Assembly: GCA_946624005.1 (NCBI GenBank)
Contig: CAMORS010000012.1
Location: forward strand, 1 to 51,455
Source of the DNA: an uncultured Prevotella sp.
GTDB taxonomy: Bacteria > Bacteroidota > Bacteroidia > Bacteroidales > Bacteroidaceae
Direction: 5' to 3'
Length of the DNA stretch: 51,455 nucleotides
Under the pieces are notes generated by a model. The model saw only the letters and a program-made list of their open reading frames with translations. It did not search any database and was not told the origin of the DNA. Of the stretch, positions 16,591-26,750 are shown one piece after another (the stretch's first letter is position 1; each line of letters opens with the position of its first letter). Made by a program: the position numbers and the translations under genes.

Positions 16591-18042
16591 ATGAGCAAAA
16601 GATATCTCACCGCCACATTGCTGGCCATGATAGCCGCCTCGATAGAGGCACAGACAGCCAAACAGCCAACGCCGCGACTGGTTGTCAATATCACTATCGA
16701 CCAGCTCACCACCGACTATATCGACCAGCTCACACCGTATTTCGGAACCGACGGTTTCCGAAAACTCATGGCCGAGGGCATCGTCTACCAAAATGTCAGC
16801 TATCCCTACACACCCGTCGACCGTTCCAGTGCCATCGCTACCATCATGACGGGCACGACACCCTATTATCATGGCATTATCGGTAACCGGTGGCTCAACC
16901 GTAGCACCATACAGCCCATCGGGAGCACCGACGATAAGGAGCAGGTGGGTTCTAAAACCGTCGACTGCCCCTCGCCGCGCAACATCCTCACATCGACCAT
17001 CGGCGACGAGCTGAAGGTGAAGACTGGCGGACGTGCCATCGTCTATGGTATGTCGAAGAACCGCGACGCCGCCATCCTTTCGGCAGGTCATGCTGCCGAC
17101 GGAGCTCTGTGGAAAGACCCATACACCGGCAACTGGTGCAGTTCGACCTATTACATGAAGGCTGCACCCGAATGGCTCTCGACGTACAACAAGTCGCCCG
17201 AACGGAAGAAAAAGAAGAAGACCGAGTTTGAGGAAATCACCGAGCTGACCAACCTCGCCATCCTCTGCATGGAGAAGACCGGTATGGGCACCGACGATGT
17301 GCCCGACATGCTGAATATCACGCTCGATGCATCCTCCGTGATGGATAAGAAAAAGAAGTCCACCTGGCAGGAAGAGGTGACAAAGACCTATATCAACCTC
17401 GACCGCCAACTGGCCGACCTCATTGCCACCATCGAACATCAGGCAGGTCCACAGAACGTGGTGTTCTTCATCACCAGCACGGGCTATGTCGACGAACCAA
17501 CCGACGACTACGACCATTTCCGCGTGCCCACCGGAACGGTCTACATCAACCGTACGGCCAATCTGCTCAACCTCTATCTTGGAGCCCTTTACGGAAGTGA
17601 CCGCTACGTCGATGGATGCAGTCGTAATCAGATTTATCTGAATATTAAGGATATTGAGCAGAAAAGACTTAAAATCAATGAGATATTAAGCCTGTCTCAA
17701 TCTTTTCTTTTGCAGTGTGAAGGCATCCGAAATGCCTATACCATACAGAGCCTGCAGGCTTCGCAGAACAGCAACACCGAACTGATTCGCAACGGCATGA
17801 ACGTCACCGTGGGCGGTCAGATTGTCTTGGACATCGCACCCGGATGGAAACTCGTCAACGAAGAGAACCAAGATGAGTATCAGGTAGACTCTCGTGCCAT
17901 CCACTTCCCCATCATCATCTATCGGCAGGGAGCCGAACCGCAACAGATTGTGCAACCCGTCACCATCGACCGTCTGGCACCCACCATCGCTACTACTATT
18001 CATATCAGGGCTCCCAACGCTTGTTCGGCCCAACCCTTATAA
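16591..18042 (+). CDS. PafA-like phosphatase-fold protein, probably inactive
   Basis: 483 residues, signal peptide MSKRYLTATLLAMIAASIEA. Most of the alkaline phosphatase/phosphodiesterase framework is recognisable: IDQLTTDYI (36-44, D37), MTGTTPYYHGIIGNRW (86-101, N99), SKNRDAAILSAGHAADG (155-171, with the PafA-type Lys-x-Arg as K156 and R158), HFPIIIY (438-444) and a C-terminal PN-C-A-PL ending. Missing are the D-x-x-x-H zinc ligands (here LDASSVMDK, 245-253) and the Asp-His pair of the TADHG motif (here TSTGYVDEP, 295-303). The protein is therefore probably a pseudo-phosphatase with a structural or binding role. It sits directly upstream of secA, separated by a promoter. Confidence 0.75.
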   Translation: MSKRYLTATLLAMIAASIEAQTAKQPTPRLVVNITIDQLTTDYIDQLTPYFGTDGFRKLMAEGIVYQNVSYPYTPVDRSSAIATIMTGTTPYYHGIIGNRWLNRSTIQPIGSTDDKEQVGSKTVDCPSPRNILTSTIGDELKVKTGGRAIVYGMSKNRDAAILSAGHAADGALWKDPYTGNWCSSTYYMKAAPEWLSTYNKSPERKKKKKTEFEEITELTNLAILCMEKTGMGTDDVPDMLNITLDASSVMDKKKKSTWQEEVTKTYINLDRQLADLIATIEHQAGPQNVVFFITSTGYVDEPTDDYDHFRVPTGTVYINRTANLLNLYLGALYGSDRYVDGCSRNQIYLNIKDIEQKRLKINEILSLSQSFLLQCEGIRNAYTIQSLQASQNSNTELIRNGMNVTVGGQIVLDIAPGWKLVNEENQDEYQVDSRAIHFPIIIYRQGAEPQQIVQPVTIDRLAPTIATTIHIRAPNACSAQPL

Positions 18043-18101
18043 ACCTTTCCTATAAACTTTTAAATAAAGTGAAATTTGCAAGGTTTACGTTTTTTTATTC
18101 G

Positions 18102-18109
18102 TAACTTTG
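18102..18109 (+). promoter_or_regulatory. Promoter (-7 box) of secA
   Basis: TAACTTTG at 18102-18109. A TTG at 18076-18078 is 23 bases upstream, slightly far. The leader is about 60 bases and contains an imperfect 15-base duplication (CGTAAACAGTAAATT then CGTAAATAGTAAAAT) ending near the start codon. Confidence 0.7.
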
Positions 18110-18173
18110 CACGGTTTTTATAATATCAAAACAATATCGTAAACAGTAAATTCGTAAATAGTAAAATTTATCA

Positions 18174-21100
18174 ATGGGATTAAATAGTTTTTTGAAGTCA
18201 TTGTTCGGAGACAAGTCTACACGCGACATGAAGCTCATCCAGCCTCTTGTGGAGCAAGTTAAGAAGGCTTACCCCGAGATTCAGGCTCTCGACAACGACC
18301 AGTTGCGCGCCAAGACAAAAGAGATTCAGGCGTACGTGCAAGACTCTGCCAAAGAGCAGAAAGCGCAGATAGAAGAGCTCAAGGCGAAGATAGAAGAAAC
18401 GCCCATCGACGAGCGTGAGGCTATCTTCAATCAGATAGACAAGATTGACAAGGAAGTGCTCGAAATTTATGAAAAAGCACTTAACGATGTGATGCCCGTG
18501 GCATTCAGCATCGTCAAGGAGACGGCCCGCCGTTTCGCTGAGAACGAGGAAACGGTAGTGACAGCTACCGACTTCGACCGCGAACTGGCTGGCGACCCTC
18601 GCAACGACTTCATCAGCATCGATGGCGACAAAGCCTACTACCACAACCACTGGACAGCCGGTGGCAACGACCTGAAGTGGGAGATGGTCCACTACGATGT
18701 ACAGCTCTTCGGTGGTGAGGTGCTTCATCAAGGTAAGATAGCCGAGATGGCAACGGGTGAGGGTAAGACGCTCGTGGCTACACTGCCCGTCTTCCTCAAT
18801 GCCCTGACTGGCAACGGCGTTCACGTCGTCACCGTCAACGACTATCTGGCCAAGCGTGACTCCGAGTGGATGGGACCGCTCTATATGTTCAACGGACTTT
18901 CCGTCGACTGTATCGACAAGCACCGCCCCAACTCGCCTGAGCGCCGCAAGGCTTACCGCGCCGATATCACCTTCGGAACGAACAACGAGTTCGGCTTCGA
19001 CTATCTGCGCGATAACATGGCCATCTCGCCCGACGATCTCGTGCAGCGTCGCCACAATTATGCCATCGTCGACGAGGTCGACTCCGTGTTGATCGACGAT
19101 GCCCGTACACCGCTGATTATCTCTGGTCCCGTGCCCAATGGCGACGACCAGATGTTCGAACAATACCAGCCGCTGGTGGAGAAGCTCGTAGGCGTTCAGC
19201 GCCAGCTGGCCACGCAGTTCCTCTCTGATGCCAAGCAGAAGATTACAGAGGGAAACCGTCTCGTTGAAGAAGGCAAGAAGAAGGAAGGCCAGGAACTGCT
19301 CGATGCGGGATTCCTCAGCCTCTACCGCTCCCACAAGTCGCTGCCGAAGAACAAGCCGCTCATCAAGTATCTTTCTGAAGAGGGTATCAAGGCCGGTATG
19401 CTCAAGACGGAAGAGTACTACATGGAGAACAACAACCGCCACATGCCTGAAGCCGTCGAGCCGCTCTATTTCGTTGTCGACGAGAAACTCAACTCGTGCG
19501 ACCTCACCGACAAGGGTACGGCATGGCTGGCAAAGGAGGTGAACGACTCCGAGCTCTTCGTGTTGCCCGACATCACCAGCCAGCTCTCCGAACTCGAGAA
19601 CGAACCACTCTCCGACGAGGAGCGTTTAGAGAAGAAAGATGCGCTGCTCAGCCACTACGGCGTACAGAGCGAACGTGTGCATACCCTGCAGCAGCTGCTC
19701 AAGGCCTACACAATGTTCAACAAGGACGACGAATATGTCGTCATCGACGGCGAAGTGAAGATTGTCGACGAGCAGACGGGACGTATCATGGAAGGTCGAC
19801 AGTGGAGCGATGGTCTGCACCAAGCTGTCGAGGCCAAGGAGCACGTCAAGGTGAAGGAGGCCACACAGACCTTCGCCACTATCACCCTGCAGAACTATTT
19901 CCGTATGTACCATAAACTGGCAGGTATGACGGGTACGGCTTCTACCGAAGCAGGCGAGTTCTGGGACATCTACAAGCTTGACGTCGTGGAGATTCCCACC
20001 AACCGTCCCGTTATTCGTAACGACCAGGACGACCGTGTCTACAAGACGGCCCGCGAAAAATACAATGCTGTCATCGAGGAAATCGAGTCTATGCGCAACA
20101 GCGGCCGTCCGACACTCGTCGGTACGACATCGGTCGAGATTTCCGAACTCCTCTCACGTATGCTCAACCTCCGACATATCCCTCATCAGGTGCTTAATGC
20201 CAAGCTCCACCAGAAGGAGGCCGATATCGTGGCCAATGCCGGACAGAGCACCAACGGACTGGGTGCTGTTACCATTGCCACCAACATGGCTGGCCGTGGT
20301 ACCGATATCAAGCTCTCCGACGAGGTAAAGGCTGCAGGTGGTCTGGCCATCATCGGTACTGAACGTCACGAGAGCCGCCGTGTCGACCGGCAGTTGCGTG
20401 GACGTGCCGGACGTCAGGGCGACCCGGGTAGCTCAGTATTCTACGTCTCGATGGAAGACAAGCTGATGCGCCTCTTCGGCTCAGAGCGTATCGCCGGCAT
20501 GATGGACCGTATGGGCTTCAAGGAAGGCGAGCGTATCGAGAGCGGTATGATCACAAAGAGTATTGAGCGCGCACAGAAGAAGGTCGAGGAGAACAACTTC
20601 GGCATCCGTAAGCGCCTGCTCGAATACGACGATGTGATGAACAAGCAGCGTACCGTCGTCTACGAGAAGCGTCGCCACGCCCTGATGGGTGAGCGCATCG
20701 GCATGGACATCGCCAATATCCTGTGGGACCGCGTGGTCAACATCATTGAGAACAACGACTACGAGGGATGCACCGAAAGCTTCATCAAGATTTTTGCTAT
20801 GGAGTGCCCCTTCACGCGCGAACAGTTTATTAACGACAGCCGCGACAGTCTTGCTGAGGCTTCGTTCCAAGCTGTCATGGAGGCCTTCAACCGCAAGACC
20901 GAGCGTATCCGCACCGTGGGATGGCCTGTCATCAAGCAGGTGTTTGAGAATCAAGGCAGCCTCTACGAGCGCATCATGGTGCCCATCACCGACGGCAAGC
21001 GCATCTACAACATACCGTGCAACCTGCGGGAGGCTTACGACTCGGAGTGTAAGGAAGTGGTGAAGCAATTTGAGAAGAGCATCCTTCTGCATATCATCGA

Positions 21101-21539
21101 CGACTGCTGGAAAGAGAACCTCCGCGCTCTCGACGAACTGCGCCACAGCGTGCAGAATGCCAGCTACGAGCAGAAAGACCCGCTCGTCATCTTCAAGCTG
21201 GAGAGTGCCACGCTCTTCGACAATATGGTCAACGATATGAACGACCGCATCTGCAGCATCCTCATGCGTGCACAGATTCCGGAGATTCAGCAGAACGAGG
21301 TGCGCGAGGCTGCTCCCGAACAGCGCTCACAGCGCTATACCGAGCAGAAAGAAGAACTCCAGGAGGAGAAGCTCGTTGACGAAGGACAGCGCGCTGCAGC
21401 CAGTACCGACACGCGCGGACCGCAGCAGCAGATCAACCGCATCCCCATCCGCAAGGATAAGATGCCGGGACGCAACGACCCCTGTCCCTGCGGTAGCGGT
21501 AAGAAGTTCAAGAACTGTCACGGCCGTGGTCTCGTCTAA
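18174..21539 (+). CDS. secA: Preprotein translocase ATPase SecA
   Basis: Motor of the Sec pathway; binds SecYEG and pushes unfolded precursors through the inner membrane. Walker A is MATGEGKT at 192-199; [15 protein letters not shown] is the DEAD-like motif, and GRGTDIKL and [12 protein letters not shown] are helicase motifs V and VI. The C-terminus ends with the zinc-binding SecB/ribosome-binding tail [20 protein letters not shown]. At 1121 residues it is about 200 longer than E. coli SecA, as usual in Bacteroidetes; the extra sequence lies between the first nucleotide-binding domain and the pre-protein domain (around 330-480). Confidence 0.97.
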   Translation: MGLNSFLKSLFGDKSTRDMKLIQPLVEQVKKAYPEIQALDNDQLRAKTKEIQAYVQDSAKEQKAQIEELKAKIEETPIDEREAIFNQIDKIDKEVLEIYEKALNDVMPVAFSIVKETARRFAENEETVVTATDFDRELAGDPRNDFISIDGDKAYYHNHWTAGGNDLKWEMVHYDVQLFGGEVLHQGKIAEMATGEGKTLVATLPVFLNALTGNGVHVVTVNDYLAKRDSEWMGPLYMFNGLSVDCIDKHRPNSPERRKAYRADITFGTNNEFGFDYLRDNMAISPDDLVQRRHNYAIVDEVDSVLIDDARTPLIISGPVPNGDDQMFEQYQPLVEKLVGVQRQLATQFLSDAKQKITEGNRLVEEGKKKEGQELLDAGFLSLYRSHKSLPKNKPLIKYLSEEGIKAGMLKTEEYYMENNNRHMPEAVEPLYFVVDEKLNSCDLTDKGTAWLAKEVNDSELFVLPDITSQLSELENEPLSDEERLEKKDALLSHYGVQSERVHTLQQLLKAYTMFNKDDEYVVIDGEVKIVDEQTGRIMEGRQWSDGLHQAVEAKEHVKVKEATQTFATITLQNYFRMYHKLAGMTGTASTEAGEFWDIYKLDVVEIPTNRPVIRNDQDDRVYKTAREKYNAVIEEIESMRNSGRPTLVGTTSVEISELLSRMLNLRHIPHQVLNAKLHQKEADIVANAGQSTNGLGAVTIATNMAGRGTDIKLSDEVKAAGGLAIIGTERHESRRVDRQLRGRAGRQGDPGSSVFYVSMEDKLMRLFGSERIAGMMDRMGFKEGERIESGMITKSIERAQKKVEENNFGIRKRLLEYDDVMNKQRTVVYEKRRHALMGERIGMDIANILWDRVVNIIENNDYEGCTESFIKIFAMECPFTREQFINDSRDSLAEASFQAVMEAFNRKTERIRTVGWPVIKQVFENQGSLYERIMVPITDGKRIYNIPCNLREAYDSECKEVVKQFEKSILLHIIDDCWKENLRALDELRHSVQNASYEQKDPLVIFKLESATLFDNMVNDMNDRICSILMRAQIPEIQQNEVREAAPEQRSQRYTEQKEELQEEKLVDEGQRAAASTDTRGPQQQINRIPIRKDKMPGRNDPCPCGSGKKFKNCHGRGLV

Positions 21540-21591
21540 ACATCCAACGTCTTGAATGCAATGGCCATGCTGTTGCCAAAAACAAAAGAAT

Positions 21592-22323
21592 ATGAACATC
21601 CGATTAGAAAACCTCAAGAAGACCTTCGGCGACAAGACGGCTGTCGACATCAGCGATTTCACCATTCATGACGGCGACATGCTCGGTCTTGTGGGCAACA
21701 ACGGAGCTGGTAAGACGACGCTCTTCCGACTCATCCTCGACCTCATCGAGGCCGATGACGGACAGATAGAGCTGTCGTTGCCAACGACTGAAGGTGAAGC
21801 TCCCGTCGTGGTTAATCCTGCCCAGTCGGAAGACTGGAAAACCTTCACCGGAGCCTATATTGACGAGGGATTCCTCATCGATTTCCTGACACCCGAGGAG
21901 TATTTCCACTTCATCGGAAAGGTCAATGGCATGAACAAGCAGCAGGTGGACGACCGCCTGAAGGATTTCGAGCACTTCATGGGTGGCGAGATACTCGGAC
22001 AGAAGAAGCTCATCCGCAATCTCTCTGCTGGTAACAAACAGAAGGTGGGCATCATTTCCACGCTCCTGAACCGCCCGCAGCTCGTCATCCTCGACGAACC
22101 GTTCAACTTCCTCGATCCCTCGAGCCAGAACATCCTGAAGCATCTGCTCCAGGAACACAACCAGCAGACGGGAGCCACCATCCTCATCAGCAGCCATAAC
22201 CTGGCCCACACCGTCGACATCAGCAGTCGCATCGCACTGCTCGAACACGGTGTCATTATCCGCGACCTGTCGAACAGCGAGGGGAGTGCACGCCAGGAAC
22301 TTGAGGACTACTTCGACCAATAA
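21592..22323 (+). CDS. ABC transporter ATP-binding protein without adjacent permease
   Basis: 243 residues, one ATPase domain: Walker A GNNGAGKT (35-42), signature NLSAGNKQKVGI, Walker B LVILDEPFNFLDP, switch His in SSHNLAHT. The LSAGNKQK signature resembles export-type subunits that pair with separate membrane proteins. No permease gene is adjacent: secA lies upstream and aminopeptidase P downstream. The start at 21592 (MNIRLENLKKTFGD) is preferred over the longer frame from 21556, which would add a Cys-rich peptide without family match. The gap to secA is 52 bases, so it may be read from the secA promoter. A terminator follows. Confidence 0.87.
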   Translation: MNIRLENLKKTFGDKTAVDISDFTIHDGDMLGLVGNNGAGKTTLFRLILDLIEADDGQIELSLPTTEGEAPVVVNPAQSEDWKTFTGAYIDEGFLIDFLTPEEYFHFIGKVNGMNKQQVDDRLKDFEHFMGGEILGQKKLIRNLSAGNKQKVGIISTLLNRPQLVILDEPFNFLDPSSQNILKHLLQEHNQQTGATILISSHNLAHTVDISSRIALLEHGVIIRDLSNSEGSARQELEDYFDQ

Positions 22324-22339
22324 AAACCTAACGAACAGA

Positions 22340-22373
22340 GCGACGTGATTCTCTCACGTCGCCCCCTTTTAAA
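22340..22373 (+). terminator. Terminator after the ABC ATPase
   Basis: 9-bp stem GCGACGTGA (22340-22348) with TCACGTCGC (22354-22362), followed by CCCCTTTTAAA. The T-run is short, so efficiency is uncertain. Confidence 0.6.
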
Positions 22374-22381
22374 TAGTAAAA

Positions 22382-23794
22382 ATGTTTAGCAAAGAAATCT
22401 ACATCAAACGCCGTGAAGAACTAAGAAGTTTAGTCGGCAATGGCATCGTGTTGCTCTTTGGCAACAACGAGTCGCCCTGCAACTATCCTGCCAATGCGTA
22501 TTATCCTTTCCGGCAGGATTCGTCGTTCATTTACTACTATGGCCTACGCCGTGACGGACTTGTTGGTGTCATCGACATCGATGCCGGCAAAGAGATGCTT
22601 ATCGGCGACGACATCGACATCGAAGATATCGTTTGGTACGGTTCGGTCGACAGCGTCAGCGATATGGCCCGTCAGACAGGTATCAGCACCACAGCGCCGA
22701 TGAAGGAGCTGAAGAACATTTGTGACCAAGCCAAGAAGAGCGGCCGCAAGATTCACTTCCTGCCACCTTATCGCTTCGATACCAAAATCCAGATCATGGA
22801 CCTCCTCGGCATTCATCCTTCTCAGCAGAAGGAGGCCGCGTCGGTAGAACTCATTATGGCCGTCGTCAAGATGCGCCAGTGCAAGACCGACATCGAGATA
22901 GCCGAGATAGAGAAGGCTTGTGCCATCGGCTACCAGATGCACACCCACGCAATGCGCCTTACCCGACCGGGACTCACCGAGAAATATGTGGGCGGACAGG
23001 TGAATGGTATGGCTCACTCGCTTGGTGAGCACGAGAGCTTTGCCACCATTTTCACGCAGCATGGCGAGATTATGCACGGCAACCCCTCGTACAACATCCT
23101 CGAGAGCGGTCGCCTCGCACTCTGTGATGCAGGTGCCGAGAACAGCGAGAACTATTGCTCGGACAACACGCGCACCTATCCCGTCAACGGAAAGTTTACG
23201 CAGCGACAGCTCGAAATCTATTCCATCGTCGAGGCTTGCCACGACTATGCCCTTGAGGTGGCACGCCCCGGTGTGCTGTGGTACGATGTCCATATGAATG
23301 TTTGTCGCATGATGACCGACAAGCTGAAGGAACTGGGACTTATGAAGGGCGACACCGAAGAGGCCGTACAGGCTGGTGCCCATGCGCTCTTCCTGCCCCA
23401 CGGACTGGGACACATGATGGGTCTCGATGTGCACGACATGGAAGGCCTCGGCCAGAACTATGTGGGCTTCGACGACGAGATACAGCCCTCGACACAGTTC
23501 GGAACGAATGCCCTGCGCTGCGGCAAGCGCCTGCAGGAAGGTTTCGTGATGACCGATGAGCCGGGCATCTATTTCATCCCCGACCTCATCGACGACTGGC
23601 GCGCACAAGGGTTGCACAAAGACTTCATCAACTACGACCTCGTAGAGACCTATAAGGACTTCGGTGGTATCCGCCTCGAGGATGATATCCTCATCACCCC
23701 CGACGGTTGTCGCTTCCTTGGCGATAAGATCATCCCATACCACCCCGCCGACGTAGAGGCTTTCATGGCTTCTTCAATCGCAATATCAGAATAA
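22382..23794 (+). CDS. pepP: Xaa-Pro aminopeptidase (M24B)
   Basis: Cytoplasmic metallopeptidase that removes an N-terminal residue preceding proline. The 470-residue protein has an N-terminal creatinase-like domain (FGNNESPCNYPANAYYPFRQ) and a C-terminal pita-bread domain with the five metal ligands: D249 in LCDAGAENS, D261 in CSDNTRTYP, His in LPHGLGHMMGLDVHD, Glu in MTDEPGIYF and Glu in GGIRLEDD. All are present, so it should be active. No signal peptide. The stop codon forms the beginning of a nonanucleotide repeat array that separates it from the next gene. Confidence 0.93.
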   Translation: MFSKEIYIKRREELRSLVGNGIVLLFGNNESPCNYPANAYYPFRQDSSFIYYYGLRRDGLVGVIDIDAGKEMLIGDDIDIEDIVWYGSVDSVSDMARQTGISTTAPMKELKNICDQAKKSGRKIHFLPPYRFDTKIQIMDLLGIHPSQQKEAASVELIMAVVKMRQCKTDIEIAEIEKACAIGYQMHTHAMRLTRPGLTEKYVGGQVNGMAHSLGEHESFATIFTQHGEIMHGNPSYNILESGRLALCDAGAENSENYCSDNTRTYPVNGKFTQRQLEIYSIVEACHDYALEVARPGVLWYDVHMNVCRMMTDKLKELGLMKGDTEEAVQAGAHALFLPHGLGHMMGLDVHDMEGLGQNYVGFDDEIQPSTQFGTNALRCGKRLQEGFVMTDEPGIYFIPDLIDDWRAQGLHKDFINYDLVETYKDFGGIRLEDDILITPDGCRFLGDKIIPYHPADVEAFMASSIAISE

Positions 23795-23845
23795 CGTAAA
23801 TAGCGTTAATAACGTCATTAACGTTAATAACGAGAATAACGAAAT
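23792..23845 (+). repeat. Nonanucleotide tandem repeat between pepP and the C1 peptidase gene
   Basis: Six 9-base units in register beginning at the pepP stop codon: TAACGTAAA, TAGCGTTAA, TAACGTCAT, TAACGTTAA, TAACGAGAA, TAACGAAAT. The array takes up most of the 83-base gap. Confidence 0.8.
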
Positions 23846-23877
23846 AATTCAAAATTAACCTTTAACAAAAAAATTAC

Positions 23878-25074
23878 ATGAAGAAAATGTTAGCAGTAGC
23901 GCTCATGGCTATGGTGGCCACCGGCGCAATGGCACAGGACAAAGAGCAAAACTCGAAGAAGCCTGTGTTCACAACCATCAAGGAGATGCCTATCACCAGC
24001 ATCAAGGACCAGAACCGCTCAGGCACCTGCTGGGCTTATTCCACACTGAGCTTCTTTGAGAGCGAGATTCTCAAGGCTTCAGGAAAGAACGTCGACCTTT
24101 GCGAGATGTTCGTCTGCAACAAAGACTACATGGAGCGCGCCATCCTCACCGTTCGCATGCACGGCGACAGCCAGTTTGCTCAGGGCGGATCGGCTGGTGA
24201 TGTGCTCGACATCATCAAGCGTCATGGTATCATTCCCGAGGGCATCATGCCTTTCCCCGGCTCGCTGCAGGGCGACTCGCTGGCCAACTTCAACGAGTTC
24301 TTCTCTGTCATGGAGCCTTACGTGGCTGCCGTAGCTAAGAGTTCGGCTAAGAAAATCTCCAACCAGTGGAAACCTGGTCTGCAGGGTATCCTCGACTCTT
24401 ATCTCGGTGAGTGTCCCACAGAGTTCACTTACGAGGGTAAGAAGTACACCCCGCAGTCGTTCGCCCAGAGCCTCGGTGTCAACTGGGACGACTATGTGTC
24501 CATCACCAGCTACACTCATCATCCCTTCTACACCGCTTTCCCCGTAGAAGTACAAGACAACTGGCGCTGGGATCGCAGCTACAATGTGCCCATGGACGAG
24601 ATGATGCGTATCATCGACAACGCCCTGGCCAATGGCTACACCATCGCATGGGGTGGCGACGTCAGCGAGGAAGGTTTCACCCGCAAGGGTCTCGGTATCG
24701 CTTACGACACGAAGGCTGCTCAGTCGCTCACCGGTTCTGACGCTGCCCGCTGGCTCAAGCTGACGGCTGCCGACAAGAAGTCGAAGCTCGACTCTCTCGG
24801 CGTTGACGCTCCGGAAATTGTTCCCACACAGGAACTGCGTCAGGAAGGCTTCGACAACTGGGAGCTCACCGACGACCACGGCATGCACATCTACGGTCTG
24901 GCCAAGGATCAGAACGGCAAGGAGTACTACATGGTGAAGAACTCTTGGGGTGAGTATGGCGACTACAAAGGCACATGGTACATGACAAAGAACTTCATCG
25001 CCCTGAAGACGATGGATTATCTCGTCAACAAGAACGCCATTCCTAAGGACATCCGCAAGAAACTCGGCATCTAA
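23878..25074 (+). CDS. Secreted C1-family cysteine peptidase (bleomycin hydrolase-like)
   Basis: 398 residues, signal peptide MKKMLAVALMAMVATGAMAQ. Papain-fold peptidase of the aminopeptidase C/bleomycin hydrolase type: catalytic Cys C51 in NRSGTCWAYST, His in TDDHGMHIYGLA (about 336) and Asn in MVKNSWGEYG (about 358). Classical family members are cytoplasmic aminopeptidases; the signal peptide here indicates a periplasmic or exported role in peptide use. Follows pepP, another aminopeptidase, and probably shares its transcript. A strong terminator follows. Confidence 0.9.
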   Translation: MKKMLAVALMAMVATGAMAQDKEQNSKKPVFTTIKEMPITSIKDQNRSGTCWAYSTLSFFESEILKASGKNVDLCEMFVCNKDYMERAILTVRMHGDSQFAQGGSAGDVLDIIKRHGIIPEGIMPFPGSLQGDSLANFNEFFSVMEPYVAAVAKSSAKKISNQWKPGLQGILDSYLGECPTEFTYEGKKYTPQSFAQSLGVNWDDYVSITSYTHHPFYTAFPVEVQDNWRWDRSYNVPMDEMMRIIDNALANGYTIAWGGDVSEEGFTRKGLGIAYDTKAAQSLTGSDAARWLKLTAADKKSKLDSLGVDAPEIVPTQELRQEGFDNWELTDDHGMHIYGLAKDQNGKEYYMVKNSWGEYGDYKGTWYMTKNFIALKTMDYLVNKNAIPKDIRKKLGI

Positions 25075-25100
25075 GCCGTCACTTTCTAAACCCACTTACA

Positions 25101-25147
25101 ACAGCAGCTACGCCTTCACTTGAAGCACGTAGCTGCTGTCTTTTTTC
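25101..25147 (+). terminator. Terminator after the C1 peptidase gene
   Basis: Perfect 12-bp stem ACAGCAGCTACG (25101-25112) with CGTAGCTGCTGT (25128-25139), followed by C and six T. Textbook intrinsic terminator. Confidence 0.9.
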
Positions 25148-25165
25148 CTATTGTGCCGACGGCTC

Positions 25166-25624
25166 TTACAGCTGGTTGTAGTCGGGAATGTCGTGGAGGA
25201 AAACATATCGCCGGTTGTCGTAGTCCATTTGGCAGCAGAGATGCTCCATTCCGTTGGATACGACAAGATAGTCGACGTGCAGCAGCAGGTTGTAGGCTGT
25301 TATCTGGTCGAACACCTTCTGCGACAAGGCAATGTGCGGCGCTTTGTATTCGATGATCATCTGCGGCTGCATGTCCTTATTATATAATAAGGTATCGCAG
25401 CGCAGGTGTTTGTCGCCTACGGTGAGCTCCACCTCGTTGGCCATCAATCCGGCAGGGTAGTGGAGATGCTGGACAAGATAGTTGACGAAGTGCTGCCGTA
25501 CCCACTCTTCGGGCGTCAGGGCCACAAAGCGGCGACGCAAAGGGTCGAACACGGTGGGGCGTCCGTTGCGCTGCGCTATACTGATGTCGAAGGATGGGAG
25601 ATTGAGCGGCATTACGATGTACAA
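25166..25624 (-). CDS. HsdR_N-type nuclease-fold protein
   Basis: 152 residues, a single domain like the N-terminal nuclease domain of type I restriction HsdR subunits. It keeps the PD-(D/E)xK core: LRCDTLLYN (D77) followed by MIIEYKAP (E92, K94). There is no helicase or specificity subunit next to it, so it is not a restriction system. Stand-alone proteins of this kind are common in Bacteroidetes and their role is unknown. ATG at 25612 (MPLNLPSFD) is an alternative start. Last gene of the probable minus-strand unit mtaB-GT2-HsdR_N; the gap to the GT2 gene is a heptanucleotide repeat. Confidence 0.8.
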   Translation of the reverse strand: MYIVMPLNLPSFDISIAQRNGRPTVFDPLRRRFVALTPEEWVRQHFVNYLVQHLHYPAGLMANEVELTVGDKHLRCDTLLYNKDMQPQMIIEYKAPHIALSQKVFDQITAYNLLLHVDYLVVSNGMEHLCCQMDYDNRRYVFLHDIPDYNQL

Positions 25625-25639
25625 ATTACGAAGTACACA

Positions 25640-25681
25640 AATTATGAACTATGAATTATGAACTATGAACTATGAATTAGT
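25640..25681 (-). repeat. Heptanucleotide tandem repeat between the GT2 and HsdR_N genes
   Basis: Units on the plus strand: AATTATG, AACTATG, AATTATG, AACTATG, AACTATG, AATTAGT. The stop codon of the GT2 gene lies in this array. Confidence 0.85.
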
Positions 25682-26704
25682 ATTGGTGGGTAGTTTGTCG
25701 TAAGTGCGGCGGCGGTGGAAGTAGTATTGCCAGAGAATGCTGTAGGGCTTTCGGATGCCAGTTGCTGTAGGCACAGCGTTTGCCTGCAACTGCTCTCTGA
25801 CGGGTTTGTATTCTGCTTTCCAACGTTTGAAGTCGCGACGAGCGCGGAAGATGGCGCGGAAGTCGCCCACGTTGCGGTTGACGATGAGCGTCTGGAAGGC
25901 CGCCACATAGTCGAGCCACCATCGCCAGCGCATCACACCGGCAAGGTCGCTCTGTGGCAGGTTCTTGTAGAGCATCGTCAGGTTGTTGCGGAAGTTGAGA
26001 TAAGTCTTCATCGGGTTGCCCTTCGGCAGTGTTCCCCCGCCTACGTGGTAGACGTGGCTGTCGGTGATGCAGCACACCTTCCGTCCCCTCAGATGGAGTC
26101 GCCAGCAGAGGTCTATCTCCTCGCAATGGGCGAAGAATCGGCTGTCGAATCCCCCCACGGCATGATAGTCGCGGCTCCTGATCATCATGCAGGCTCCCGT
26201 TGCCCACATCACCTCTGCAGCCGTGTCGTATTGTCCGGCGTCTTTCTCTACCGTCTCAAAGACACGTCCCCGACAGAAAGGATAGCCCAGGCGGTCAACG
26301 AAGCCACCGCAGGCACCGGCGTATTCGAACTTATCCCGGTCGGCTATGGAGAGCAGTTTCGGCTGACAGGCAGCCACTTCTGGATGACTGTCCATGAAGC
26401 GGATAAGGGGTGAGAGCCACTCGGGAGGCACCTCGATATCGCTGTTCATGATGACGTAATACTCGGCCTCCACCTCGGCTAATGCCTTGTTGTAGCCCTC
26501 AGCAAAGCCCCAGTTACGGTCGAGCCGGATGATGCTTACTTCGGGGAAACGCGTCTGCAGCAGTTCGATGGAATGGTCGGTCGAAGCATTGTCGGCAACA
26601 TAGACGGCAGCCTCACCTTCAGAGTGTTTCAGCACCGAGGGGAGATATTGCGACAGCATTTTCTCTCCGTTCCAGTTTAATATGACGATAGCGATACGAG
26701 GCAT
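25670..26704 (-). CDS. Glycosyltransferase family 2
   Basis: Inverting GT-A glycosyltransferase of 344 residues: RIAIVILNWNGEKMLSQYLP at the start, VADNASTDHS (nucleotide binding), MNSDIEVPPEW (the metal-binding D-x-D-like site), ATGACMMIRS and FFAHCEEIDLCWR (the E-D-D-like acceptor motif). It resembles rhamnosyl- and other surface-polysaccharide transferases. The C-terminal part (about 235-344) is basic and lacks clear transmembrane helices. The start MPRIAIVIL at 26704 is chosen; the upstream frame adds only repeat-derived codons. It lies between mtaB and the HsdR_N gene without other glycan genes, so the glycan is unknown. Confidence 0.88.
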   Translation of the reverse strand: MPRIAIVILNWNGEKMLSQYLPSVLKHSEGEAAVYVADNASTDHSIELLQTRFPEVSIIRLDRNWGFAEGYNKALAEVEAEYYVIMNSDIEVPPEWLSPLIRFMDSHPEVAACQPKLLSIADRDKFEYAGACGGFVDRLGYPFCRGRVFETVEKDAGQYDTAAEVMWATGACMMIRSRDYHAVGGFDSRFFAHCEEIDLCWRLHLRGRKVCCITDSHVYHVGGGTLPKGNPMKTYLNFRNNLTMLYKNLPQSDLAGVMRWRWWLDYVAAFQTLIVNRNVGDFRAIFRARRDFKRWKAEYKPVREQLQANAVPTATGIRKPYSILWQYYFHRRRTYDKLPTNTNS

Positions 26705-26750
26705 ATTATGAATTATCAATTATGAATTATCAATTATCAATTCTCAATTG
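26705..26750 (-). repeat. Heptanucleotide tandem repeat between mtaB and the GT2 gene
   Basis: Units from 26711: AATTATC, AATTATG, AATTATC, AATTATC, AATTCTC, then a degenerate AATTGGC. It fills the gap and includes the mtaB stop codon (26744-26746). Confidence 0.85.

Noticed and set aside
25166..25624. Remnant of a type I restriction system
   Set aside because: Only the HsdR_N nuclease-like domain is present, complete and with intact catalytic residues; no hsdM or hsdS fragments lie nearby.
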